Of a stretch of 64,000 bases of DNA, positions 44,437 to 52,646 are shown piece after piece (position 1 is the first letter of the stretch; each line of letters begins with the position of its first letter). The notes beneath the pieces were generated by a model, which was not told where the DNA came from, did no database searches, and saw only the letters and a list, made by a program, of their open reading frames with translations. Source of the DNA: Actinomycetota bacterium. GTDB taxonomy: Bacteria; Actinomycetota; Actinomycetes; S36-B12; FW305-bin1. The stretch is taken from positions 1-64,000 of the forward strand of contig SCTR01000011.1 in the NCBI GenBank assembly GCA_004297305.1. The letters run 5' to 3'. The position numbers and the translations under genes are program-made.

Positions 44437-47100
44437 GTGGTGACGCCAGCATCACTGGTGGCGTTCGACAGGCCGGTTCTTCCTGCTGCGGAGCCCGACT
44501 TTGTCGCCGGCCTGCGCAGCTTTGGTGACCGCACAGCACTCGTCGCAGGCGACGTCCAGCTGACGTACCGCGAACTCGACGCAGCAGTCGACGACGCCGC
44601 GGCGCGTCTGGACGGCCCACGCCGACTCGTCGCCATCCTCGCCAGGCGGCGGATCGACGATGTCGTGCACTACCTCGGAGCGCTGCGCGCGGGATTGCCC
44701 GTCCTGCTCGTTCCCCGGTGTCGTCCCGACGCCGCACTCGCGCGCTACGCGCCCGACGTCATCGTCAGGGACGGGCAGATCGTCGCGGACACGCGGCCGG
44801 TGCTGGACCGCGATCTGCACAGCGACCTGGCCGTCCTGCTCAGCACCTCGGGGACGACGGGGAGTCCCCGGGTCGTCCGGCTCTCGCTGGCGAACCTGGA
44901 GTCGAACGCCGCCGCCGTCGTGGCGACCCTCGGACTCACCGACGCCGATCGGGCGGTGACGACGCTCGAGTTCACGTACTCGTACGGCCTGTCCGTCCTG
45001 CACTCGCACCTCGCGGCGGGGGCGGGCCTCGTGCTCACCGAGCTGTCCGTCACCGACAGCGCCTTCGAGGACGTGGTCCGCCACAGCGGCGCCACCACGA
45101 TGGCCGCGGTGCCGTACACCTTCGACCTGCTCGACCGGCACGGCACGCAGGTACTCGCGGCGCCGTCACTGCGCCAGGTGACCTGTGCGGGCGGACGCCT
45201 GCCAGCGCCCACCGCGCGACGGTACGCCGAGCTCGGGCGCCGGCACGGCTTCGATCTGGTCCTGATGTACGGCGCCACCGAAGCGACCGCGCGGATGGCG
45301 GTGCTCCCGCCGCACCTCACGGCGTCGAACCCCGGCACGGTCGGTCGCGCCATCCCCGGGGGCGCGTTTCGACTCGACGACGTCGGCGACGACGGTGTGG
45401 GAGACCTCGTCTACTCCGGGCCGAACCTGATGCTCGGCTACGCCGAGCATCCGGCGGATCTGGCCCGCGGTCGCGACCTGACCGAATGGCGGACCGGGGA
45501 TCGAGCCCGGCTCACCGTCGAGGGCCTCCTCGAGATCGTGGGCCGACGCGCGCAGATCACCAAGGTCCACGGGCTGCGAGTCGACCTGGCCGACGTCGAT
45601 CGCGCCCTGGAGGAGGCCGGCCTCGAAGGTGTATCGGTTGCGCTCGACGACGCCCTCGGGGTCGCGGTGGTCGGCGTCGCGGCTCCGGTGGCGACCGCCG
45701 TCGCCTCGGCGAGCACCGGACTCCCGCCCGCGTCCCTTCGGGTCGCCGTGCTCCCCGCTCTCCCGCGTCTGGACAACGGCAAGCTCGACCGCACGGCCAC
45801 GACCCGAGCCGTGCTCGCGGCGGACGTCGCCAGGCCTGCCCCGGAGACGCCCAGTGAGGAGCAGCTGCGCCGCAGGTACGAGGCGCTGATCGGTGTGCCG
45901 GTCCGGGCGGACCAGTCGTTCGCCGACGTGGGCGGCGACTCACTGGCCTACGTCGCGGTATCGGTCGCCGTCGAGGAAACCCTGGGCCACCTGCCGCGGG
46001 ATTGGCACCGTACGTCGGTCACCGACCTGGCCGCCGCGCTGCCGCCCGGCAAGCCGTCCGCGGCACCGACGCGATTGACACGGCAGGTGGAGACGAGCGT
46101 GGTGGTGCGCGCGCTCGCCATCCTCGTCGTGGTCGCCTCGCACGTCGGGATGGTCGATATTCGCGGCGGCGCCCATCTGCTGCTCGCGCTGGTGGGGTTC
46201 AACCTTGCACGCTTCCACCTCAGCGTCGCCGATCCGGCGTTGCGGCTGCGCCGGATGCTGCGCAGTACCGGCGAGATCCTCGTCCCGTCGTTCGTGCTGC
46301 TGGCAGCGCTCGCGCTGAGCCCCTTCTACGAGTGGTACGTGCTCGGGGCGACGTCCTGGGTGATCCCGACGACCGAGGCCCCGGAGTGGCGCTTCTGGTT
46401 CGTCGAGGCATTGGTGTGGGTCCTGCCACTGGTCGCCGTCGTGCTGCGGATCCCCTGGGTGGAGTCGCTACGCCGCGGCTCGCCGTGGCTGCTGCCGGCG
46501 GCCGCGACCTGCGCGGTCTGGGTGGCGTCCCAGCACCTGCTCCCCGACGCCCGTCCGGCGTCGCTGTTCTCCCCCCTCGCCGCGGCGTGGGTCGTGCTCC
46601 TGGGCTGGACCGCGGCGGAGGCGCACACCCGTCGCCTGAAGCTGGCGACGTCGCTGCTGGTCGTGGTCACCGTCGTGCCGTCGTTCGACGCGAGCCGCCA
46701 GTGGGTGATCCCGTTGGGACTGCTGGCGATCCTCTGGTTGCCCTCACTGCGGCTGCCGTCGGCACTCGTGCCGCCGATCCTGCGGGTCGCCCAGGCTTCG
46801 CTCTACATCTATCTCGTCCACTGGCTCGTGCTGGGCGTCCTCGACTACGGCTGGACGGCGCTGATCGTCTCCCTCGCCGCGGGCATCGTGACGTTCCACG
46901 CGGTACGCCGGCTACAGCCGGGGGTGCTCGGAATGATCACTGGCGCAGTCAAGGCCGGTCGCCGTTACCTGTCCCGGCGGGCCGCTCCCCTTTCTGCGGT
47001 TACGCCGAAGCTGCCTGCGGTTCCAGCCCGGCGTGCACGTCCAGAAGCTGATCGAGGCCAGCGAACTCCAGTGCCCGGCGCGGGATCCGCCGCACGTTGA
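44437..47100 (+). CDS. Fused adenylation-carrier-acyltransferase membrane protein
   Basis: An 887-residue single polypeptide. Residues 1-460 are an AMP-forming adenylation domain with LSTSGTTGSPRVVRLS, YGATEATARM, TGDRARL and NGKLDR (A3, A5, A7 and A10). Residues 470-535 are a carrier domain; DVGGDSLAY places the phosphopantetheine Ser near 500. From about 550 to 840 there are some ten helices with acyltransferase-3-like features (RALAILVVVASHVG, SLYIYLVHWLVL). The final 45 residues are basic, low complexity and antisense to a STAS gene. It could activate an acid, load it on the carrier and pass it to an acceptor across the membrane, as DltA/C/B do. The A4 motif lacks the Asp of amino-acid-activating domains. 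GTG 44437 follows GGGAGG. Confidence 0.85.
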   Translation: MVTPASLVAFDRPVLPAAEPDFVAGLRSFGDRTALVAGDVQLTYRELDAAVDDAAARLDGPRRLVAILARRRIDDVVHYLGALRAGLPVLLVPRCRPDAALARYAPDVIVRDGQIVADTRPVLDRDLHSDLAVLLSTSGTTGSPRVVRLSLANLESNAAAVVATLGLTDADRAVTTLEFTYSYGLSVLHSHLAAGAGLVLTELSVTDSAFEDVVRHSGATTMAAVPYTFDLLDRHGTQVLAAPSLRQVTCAGGRLPAPTARRYAELGRRHGFDLVLMYGATEATARMAVLPPHLTASNPGTVGRAIPGGAFRLDDVGDDGVGDLVYSGPNLMLGYAEHPADLARGRDLTEWRTGDRARLTVEGLLEIVGRRAQITKVHGLRVDLADVDRALEEAGLEGVSVALDDALGVAVVGVAAPVATAVASASTGLPPASLRVAVLPALPRLDNGKLDRTATTRAVLAADVARPAPETPSEEQLRRRYEALIGVPVRADQSFADVGGDSLAYVAVSVAVEETLGHLPRDWHRTSVTDLAAALPPGKPSAAPTRLTRQVETSVVVRALAILVVVASHVGMVDIRGGAHLLLALVGFNLARFHLSVADPALRLRRMLRSTGEILVPSFVLLAALALSPFYEWYVLGATSWVIPTTEAPEWRFWFVEALVWVLPLVAVVLRIPWVESLRRGSPWLLPAAATCAVWVASQHLLPDARPASLFSPLAAAWVVLLGWTAAEAHTRRLKLATSLLVVVTVVPSFDASRQWVIPLGLLAILWLPSLRLPSALVPPILRVAQASLYIYLVHWLVLGVLDYGWTALIVSLAAGIVTFHAVRRLQPGVLGMITGAVKAGRRYLSRRAAPLSAVTPKLPAVPARRARPEADRGQRTPVPGAGSAAR

Positions 47101-47320
47101 TGAGGCGCAAGCGGGCGCCGGCGCTCAGCGCCGCCCCCTGCGCCTGCGCCAGGACACTCATCGCCGAAGAATCGAGGAACGTGACCCCTCCGAGATCGAT
47201 GACGAGCTCGGAAACCGGGGCCTGAAGCTGCGACCAGATCGCCGCCTGCATCTCCTCCGTGCAGCACAGGTCCAGCTCGCCGAAGAATTGGACACGACGG
47301 GATGACGGGCTTGGGGCCAT
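47000..47320 (-). CDS. STAS-domain anti-sigma factor antagonist
   Basis: A 106-residue STAS protein with RRVQFFGELDLCCTEEMQ and the phosphorylation motif FLDSSAMSVLAQ. The N-terminus precedes FFGELDL as usual and the C-terminal helix is complete. Its last 101 bp overlap the 3' end of the convergent fused synthetase gene. No adjacent kinase. Confidence 0.8.
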   Translation of the reverse strand: MAPSPSSRRVQFFGELDLCCTEEMQAAIWSQLQAPVSELVIDLGGVTFLDSSAMSVLAQAQGAALSAGARLRLINVRRIPRRALEFAGLDQLLDVHAGLEPQAASA

Positions 47321-47686
47321 GCCGGCCCTCGATTCTTCAGGTCGCGAACGGGCCTCGATCAGGGCCTACCGCCCGCGCCGTCGAATGAGGACGCATCGGG
47401 CTCGCGTGATCGACGGTACCGCACCTCCGGGGCGATGTCGGCACTTGAGGACAACCGGCGTCCGGATGGCGGAGCCCTGCCTGTCGGGGCCACGCCCCGC
47501 CGCCGCGGGTATCTGCGGGTGAACTCGCCAGGGAGAGCTCCGCCACACCGGGAAACCCTTGACGCACGGTAGCGGTCATGGCCGCGACACTGGCAGCTGC
47601 AGTTTGCTGCAGATTCACAATCGGACCGCACCTGGTCGGCCGTGCCGAGGCAGCAGAACGCCTCTGGCAGAACAGTTCTGGCGGGG
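47321..47686. other. Gene-free stretch before tRNA-Thr
   Basis: About 365 bp between the STAS start and the tRNA 3' end with no supported gene. It contains the palindrome CAGAACAGTTCTG at 47668-47680, 7 nt past the tRNA, whose function is unknown, and the promoter region of the STAS gene. Confidence 0.4.
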
Positions 47687-47760
47687 AGCCGCCTGTCGGA
47701 ATCGAACCGACGACCTACGCATTACGAGTGCGTCGCTCTGGCCGACTGAGCTAAGGCGGC
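47687..47760 (-). tRNA. thrU: tRNA-Thr(CGT)
   Basis: The acceptor GCCGCCT pairs with AGGCGGC, the D-arm is TTAGCTCAGTCGGC, and the anticodon loop CTCGTAA lies between CGCA and TGCG with anticodon CGT. The T-loop GGTTCGATTCC is intact. CCA is not encoded. A TAGCAT box at 47797-47802 could be its -10, giving a ~30-nt leader. Confidence 0.95.
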
Positions 47761-47931
47761 GTGCCGGGCAGCCCCGAGGGCCCGACCAGCCCGCCGATGC
47801 TACCCCAGCAGCGCCGGCCGCCCGGACCGCGTTCGGCGTCGTCCGGCGGCCGGCCTATCGCCGTACTGGTCAGCAGCGCTGCGCCAGCAGCGACTGCACG
47901 CGGGCCAGCGCCACGTCAGCAGCACGGCACC

Positions 47932-49542
47932 TCAGGTGCACTGGACCACGGGGCCGGTTGTCGTGCCGGTCAGCAGGTAGGTGTCGACCGCGTCGTCCAC
48001 GCAGCGATTCCGGTCCTCCGACAGGTACGCCGTATGGCCGTCGCCGGTGGTCCATTGCACCAACGTCGAGCCGGGCAACTGGGCGGCCATTCGCTCACCC
48101 CAGGCGTACGGCGTCGCCGGATCGTGCCGGGTGGTCACCAGCAGCAGCGGAGGGACCGCGGCACCGCTGAGCGGGACCGGCGTACGGCCGGTCGATGCCG
48201 GCCAACCACTGCACGCCAGCATGCCCCAGGCCAGCGCCCGGCCGAAGGTGGGAGCGTCGGCAGACCACTGGGTTGCCAACGCCTGCAACTGTTCCGGCGT
48301 CGTGGCGAACGGCCGGTCCAGGCAGGTGACCGGGTAGAACACCTCGTTGGCGTTGTCGACGTACGTGCCGTCCGCCCGGCGCTGGATACGCGAGTCGAGC
48401 ATGTCGAGCAACTCGCCGCCGTCGCCGGCGAAGGCTGTGGCGAGACCGGATCGCAGTTGCGCCCAGTCCGAGGGGGGCGCGTAGAGGTACGACAGGATCG
48501 CGCTGAGCCCCAACGCTTCGGTGAGGGGCCGCCCTTGCTGGGCGGGCAGCGGAGCCGCGTCCAGGCCGGTGACGAACTGCTGGATCCGCGCGACACCGGC
48601 GTCGACGCCGTCGGGTAGCGGGCAACCGCGACGGCCGTCGCAGTCGGCGACGAACCGGCGCAAGGCGTCTTCGAACCCGACGGCCTGGTCGTGACTGAGC
48701 TGCTGCAGGCTGAGGTCCGCCGGCAGGACACCGTCCAGCACCATGCGGCCGACCCGGCCCGGGAACAGTTCGGCGTAGGTCGTGCCCAGGTAGGTGCCGT
48801 ACGACTTGCCCAGGTAGGTCAACCGCTCGTCGCCGAGCGCTCGGCGCAGGATGTCCAGGTCGCGGGCGGCCGAGACGGTGTCCAGGTGGGAGTAGCTGCC
48901 GGCGGCCCGGCTGGCGCAGCCTCGACCCACGCCGGCTGCGATCCGCTGCCAGTCGCTGACCTCGGCGGCGTCGTCCGGTGTCGGGTCCGACGCCATGAAC
49001 TCGTCGGTCTGGGCATCGGTCAGGCAGTCGACCGGGTCGGACTTGCCCACCCCGCGGGGGTCGAAGCCGACCACGTCGTACCGCCGGATGACCTTCGCCG
49101 TGAGCACGGCGCCGGGGAAGGCGGCGGACCGGGCGTACTCGACCCCGCTGCCGCCAGGACCCCCCGGGTTCAGCACGATCGAGCCGAGCCGGCCGGGTTC
49201 GGTCGTCGGCAACCGCACGACCGACAGGTGCATCGTCGCCCCAGCCGGCTGGTCGTAGTCGACCGGCACGGTGAGGGTGGCGCACTGGAACCGGCCGCCA
49301 CAACCGGCCCAGGCCAGCTGCTGGGAGTAGTACGTCGCCAGCCGCGGATCGTCCTGCCCGGCGGGCGGTGTGCTGCTGGTCGCGCTCGGCGAGGCGGACG
49401 AGGTCGGCGCTGCGGACGACGTCGACGGCGAGGCCGTCGCGGTCGGAGCGGCGCCCGGCTCGCCGGAACAGCCGGCGAGCAGCAGGGTCGCAGCGGACCC
49501 GGCGACGAGCGCGACCGAGCGTCGAGGCAGTCCGCGACCCAC
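47932..49542 (-). CDS. Secreted TAP-like alpha/beta hydrolase lipoprotein
   Basis: A 536-residue lipoprotein related to Streptomyces tripeptidyl aminopeptidases (SlpD/SlpE). GTG at 49542 follows GGGAGG and opens MGRGLPRRSVALVAGSAATL with lipobox LLAGC; a Thr/Ser/Pro-rich linker precedes the catalytic domain. The nucleophile Ser lies in GKSYGTYLG (about residue 240), and the TAP C-terminal domain holds HDPATPYAWGERMAAQLPG with a final GDGHTAYL His. An ATG at 49587 is the alternative start. It lies near tRNA-Thr and upstream of holB, as in Streptomyces as I recall. Confidence 0.88.
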   Translation of the reverse strand: MGRGLPRRSVALVAGSAATLLLAGCSGEPGAAPTATASPSTSSAAPTSSASPSATSSTPPAGQDDPRLATYYSQQLAWAGCGGRFQCATLTVPVDYDQPAGATMHLSVVRLPTTEPGRLGSIVLNPGGPGGSGVEYARSAAFPGAVLTAKVIRRYDVVGFDPRGVGKSDPVDCLTDAQTDEFMASDPTPDDAAEVSDWQRIAAGVGRGCASRAAGSYSHLDTVSAARDLDILRRALGDERLTYLGKSYGTYLGTTYAELFPGRVGRMVLDGVLPADLSLQQLSHDQAVGFEDALRRFVADCDGRRGCPLPDGVDAGVARIQQFVTGLDAAPLPAQQGRPLTEALGLSAILSYLYAPPSDWAQLRSGLATAFAGDGGELLDMLDSRIQRRADGTYVDNANEVFYPVTCLDRPFATTPEQLQALATQWSADAPTFGRALAWGMLACSGWPASTGRTPVPLSGAAVPPLLLVTTRHDPATPYAWGERMAAQLPGSTLVQWTTGDGHTAYLSEDRNRCVDDAVDTYLLTGTTTGPVVQCT

Positions 49543-49884
49543 CCGGCGGACCTCCCTCGTGGTCGTGACGTGCGCCGACACTGTCATGGCGTCGGCGGTA
49601 CGACGGTCGACCGGCGTACCGCGTTCCTGAACGGCCACCGAACGACTACTGACTCGACCGACTCTTGCCTCGAACGACTCTTGCCCGGCGACCGGCCTGC
49701 CGTTCGGCCGTACGACGGACGCCCACGGAGGAGCCCTGCACCGTAGCCCGGCCAACCGCGGGATCGGACCGCCGCGTACGCACTCCGGACCTCGCCACGA
49801 CCGGGGGCAGTCAGTGCCCTGGGAACGCTGTGCCGGCCGCCGGATCCCGCGACCGGGGACGCGAAGAAAGGGAGAGGATGGGGC
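49543..49884. other. Divergent intergenic region
   Basis: About 340 bp between the hydrolase start and the next gene. It contains CGACCGACTCTTGCC followed by the related CGAACGACTCTTGCC, a short imperfect direct repeat near 49660-49690. No gene is supported. Confidence 0.4.
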
Positions 49885-50706
49885 GTGGCCACCGGCGACG
49901 ACTTCGCGGCGCGGCTGCGGGCGGGGTTCGCCCGCGGCTTCGACGTGGTCGCCGAGCGCCGCAGCGGTTCCCGCGAGCTGCGCGCGCTGCGGCGTGATCA
50001 TCACCGAGCCGTCGCAGCCCACGATCGAGCGGTCGACCGGTACCGGCGCCGCGTCCGGCGGCTGCAGTCGACGTCGACGGCCGGCTTCGTCAGTGCCGGA
50101 ACGGGTATCGCTGCCTTCCTCGCCGGCATCCTGGTCGGGCCCGACGTCGTCGAACCGTGGGCCTGGCTCGGGCTGGCCGCGGGTGGGGTCGGGACCTGGG
50201 CCGGCCTCGACGCGAGGCGCCGGGTGCGTGAGGCGGTTCCGCCGCCGCCGCCGGCTGTGCTGTTGCCACCCCCACCGGCGCTGGCCCCGACGGTCCCCGG
50301 CGCAGCCGCCGTCGCCCGGCTGGCCGCGCTTCGGCTGCGGCTCGCCCAGGTCCTGCCCGCGGTCAGCCGGCTGCACCCGGACGCCGGCGCCGAGTTGCTG
50401 CGCGCGGACTGCGAAGCGGCGCCGGTGTTGAACGCGCTCGTCGACAGACTCGATGCGGCACACCGGATCGCCGCCGATCTGCCCGGTACGGCGGCAGCCG
50501 CAGCGGCGACGGCCGCAGCCGACGACTTGCTCGACCGGCTCGCCGCCGGCGTCGATACCTACGAGCGGCTGCTCACCGCCGCCGCCACGATGCTCGCCGC
50601 GCCGGACCTGGGCCGCAGCACCGACGAGGTGCTCGGCCCCGCGGTCGATGCGCTCGCGGCGTACACCGCTGGGCTGCGCCGCAGCGCCGACACCTTCCGG
50701 CCCTGA
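49885..50706 (+). CDS. Two-TM hypothetical protein with Pro-rich hinge
   Basis: A 273-residue protein. The N-terminal 60 residues are highly basic and helical (RELRALRRDHHRAVAAHDRAVDRYRRRVRRL is Arg-rich), followed by two helices (about 68-88 and 92-108), a Pro-rich stretch of about 20 residues, and a C-terminal Ala-rich helical domain. GTG 49885 follows GGAGAGG. It is convergent with holB. I do not recognise the family. Confidence 0.65.
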   Translation: MATGDDFAARLRAGFARGFDVVAERRSGSRELRALRRDHHRAVAAHDRAVDRYRRRVRRLQSTSTAGFVSAGTGIAAFLAGILVGPDVVEPWAWLGLAAGGVGTWAGLDARRRVREAVPPPPPAVLLPPPPALAPTVPGAAAVARLAALRLRLAQVLPAVSRLHPDAGAELLRADCEAAPVLNALVDRLDAAHRIAADLPGTAAAAAATAAADDLLDRLAAGVDTYERLLTAAATMLAAPDLGRSTDEVLGPAVDALAAYTAGLRRSADTFRP

Positions 50707-50733
50707 CGGGGGCCGGCACGCCGACCCGTCAGG
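50702..50733. terminator. Bidirectional terminator across both stop codons
   Basis: CCTGACGGG (50702-50710) and CCCGTCAGG (50725-50733) form a perfect 9-bp stem with a 14-nt loop that itself pairs (GGC/GCC). The stop of the plus-strand gene and the stop of holB both lie in the stem. Confidence 0.75.
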
Positions 50734-51907
50734 CGGCCGGGGCGAACAGCCCGACGCACATCGCCTCGAGAGCCAGCAGCGGCGCCACGTTCTTCTCCAG
50801 CGCCAGCCGGGCCTGCGCCACCGCCTCCATCCGGCGGACCGTCTCGGTCGCGGTGCCGTCCCCCGCGGACGAACTCAGCTGCGCGCGCAGTTCCTCGTTG
50901 ACCAGCGCCACGGAGCCGCCGGTCTGCAGCACCAGCACGTCGCGGTAGAACGCCAGCAGATCCAGCAACGCCCGATCGACCTGATCGCGCACGGTCCGGG
51001 TACGCCGGGAACGTTGGCGTTCCGTCAGTTCCTTCGTCGCCGCCCGCGCCAGCCGGGCGACGCGCGCCGCGGTGACGCCCTCGGCGCCCTCGCCGTACGA
51101 CCGCAGCAGCGCACTGTGCTCGGCGGCGTCCAGCGCGTCGGTGATGGAGCTGGCGTCGTCGGTGGCGGCCGCCAGCAGATCAGCCGCCGCGGCGAAGCAC
51201 GACGGGACGTCGCGCAGCCGGGCGGGCACCCGCAGCACCTCGATCCGGCGCGCCCGGACCCGCTCGTCCAGCGCGAGGGCCCGGGCCCGGCCGATGTGCC
51301 CCTGCGACGCCCGGGCCGCGAACGAGGCGGTCTGCGGATCGACTCCGTCCCCGGTGACCAGTGCCGCCGCGACCTCGGCCGCCGACGGTGTGCGCAACAG
51401 CACCTGCCGGGTACGGGAACGGATGGTCGGCAGGACATCCTCGGCGCTCGGCGCGCACAGCAGCCAGACCGTCCGCGGGGTGGGCTCCTCGATCGCCTTG
51501 AGCAGGGCGCTGACGGCTTCGGGGGTCATCCGGTCGGCGTCCTCGACGACCATCACGTGCCAGGGGCCGTCGGCCGGCATCCGGGCAGCGCCCAGCACCA
51601 GCTCGCGGGCGGCCTCCACGCCGTACGACAACCGATCCGGGCGCACCACCTCGACGTCGACGTGGGCGCCCAGTGGCACCTTGTGGCACTGCTCGCAGAC
51701 CCCGCAGCCGTCGGCCGGGCAGACCAGGGCGGCCGCGAAGGCGGTCGCCGCGACGGAGCGGCCCGAGCCGGGCGGACCGGTGACCAGCCAGGCATGCGTC
51801 ATCGCCGGGGCCGGCCGGCCCCGCTCGGCCAGCCGGGCGTCGGCCACCGCACGCCGCAACTGCTCGACGACCCCGGGCTGACCGACCAGGGCATCCCAGA
51901 CACTCAC
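50729..51907 (-). CDS. holB: DNA polymerase III subunit delta'
   Basis: A 392-residue clamp-loader subunit. The AAA+ domain has TGPPGSGRSVAATAFA, a zinc module with C-x8-C-x2-C spacing (CPADGCGVCEQC), VVEDADRMTPEAVSALLKAIEEP and the sensor RSRTRQVLL. Walker A has Arg in place of Lys, usual for delta'. It starts with GTG 51907 overlapping tmk by GTGA, and is last in the topA-tmk-holB transcript. Confidence 0.93.
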   Translation of the reverse strand: MSVWDALVGQPGVVEQLRRAVADARLAERGRPAPAMTHAWLVTGPPGSGRSVAATAFAAALVCPADGCGVCEQCHKVPLGAHVDVEVVRPDRLSYGVEAARELVLGAARMPADGPWHVMVVEDADRMTPEAVSALLKAIEEPTPRTVWLLCAPSAEDVLPTIRSRTRQVLLRTPSAAEVAAALVTGDGVDPQTASFAARASQGHIGRARALALDERVRARRIEVLRVPARLRDVPSCFAAAADLLAAATDDASSITDALDAAEHSALLRSYGEGAEGVTAARVARLARAATKELTERQRSRRTRTVRDQVDRALLDLLAFYRDVLVLQTGGSVALVNEELRAQLSSSAGDGTATETVRRMEAVAQARLALEKNVAPLLALEAMCVGLFAPAA

Positions 51908-52635
51908 TGCGGCAACCGTTTCGCGGCGAGGCTGGCCTCGACCCGGCTGGCGATCGCGGCGGCCACCTGGTCCGCCGGGGCACGCGCATCGAGGACGAGG
52001 TAACGGCCGGGATCCGCCGCGGCCAGGTCGCGGAACGCCTGGGCCACCCGGTCGTGGAATGCCATCTCTTCGGCCTCCAGCCGGTCCGGGCCCGCCGCCG
52101 ACCGTGCCCGGCGCAGGCCGGCCGCCGGATCGATGTCGAGCAGCACCGTGAGGTCGGGATGCAACTCCTCGGTGGCCCATCGGCTCAACTGCGCCACCGC
52201 CGCCACCCCCAAGCCGCGCCCTCTCCCTTGGTAGGCCACGGAGGAGTCGACGTACCGGTCGCACAGCACTATCGCGTCGCGCTGCAGGGCGGGGCGAACC
52301 ACGCGGGCGACGTGGTCGGCGCGCGCCGCAGCGAACAGCAGCGCCTCGGCCCGCGAATCCAGGCCGCCCGTCGCCGGGTCCAGCAGCAGCCCGCGGATCG
52401 CCTCGGCAGCCGGCGTCCCACCCGGCTCGCGGGTACAGACGACCTCGCCGCCGGCACGGCGCAATGACGTGGCCAGCCGGGCGAGCTGAGTGGACTTGCC
52501 GGCTCCTTCGCCCCCTTCGAAGACGACGAAGAGCCCGGGCCCGGACCGGCGATCGTCAGCGACGGCCGGCTCGCGGCCGGCCGCGGCGGCTGTCGGCTCG
52601 GACACGGTCGGAGGGTACGCCGCCGCGCCGACCAC
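51904..52635 (-). CDS. tmk: Thymidylate kinase
   Basis: A 243-residue P-loop kinase converting dTMP to dTDP. P-loop FEGGEGAGKST, DRY motif LCDRYVDSSVAYQGRGRG and the TMP-site REPGGTPAAEAIR are intact. An N-terminal extension of about 30 low-complexity residues makes the start uncertain between GTG 52635 and GTG 52605; neither has a good ribosome site. The start lies 11 nt after topA. Confidence 0.93.
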   Translation of the reverse strand: MVGAAAYPPTVSEPTAAAAGREPAVADDRRSGPGLFVVFEGGEGAGKSTQLARLATSLRRAGGEVVCTREPGGTPAAEAIRGLLLDPATGGLDSRAEALLFAAARADHVARVVRPALQRDAIVLCDRYVDSSVAYQGRGRGLGVAAVAQLSRWATEELHPDLTVLLDIDPAAGLRRARSAAGPDRLEAEEMAFHDRVAQAFRDLAAADPGRYLVLDARAPADQVAAAIASRVEASLAAKRLPQ

Positions 52636-52646
52636 CCGGGGCGGCG

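Noticed and set aside
44437-47100. Stand-alone NRPS module of a siderophore cluster
   Set aside because: No condensation or thioesterase domain and no other NRPS genes nearby; the C-terminal half is a membrane acyltransferase-like domain.
47668-47680. CAGAACAGTTCTG as a LexA (SOS) box
   Set aside because: The actinobacterial SOS box needs GAAC-N4-GTTC spacing; here the half-sites are one base apart.
49588-50463. Upstream extension of the hydrolase frame
   Set aside because: It is antisense to the two-TM gene and the lipoprotein signal with a ribosome site lies at 49542.
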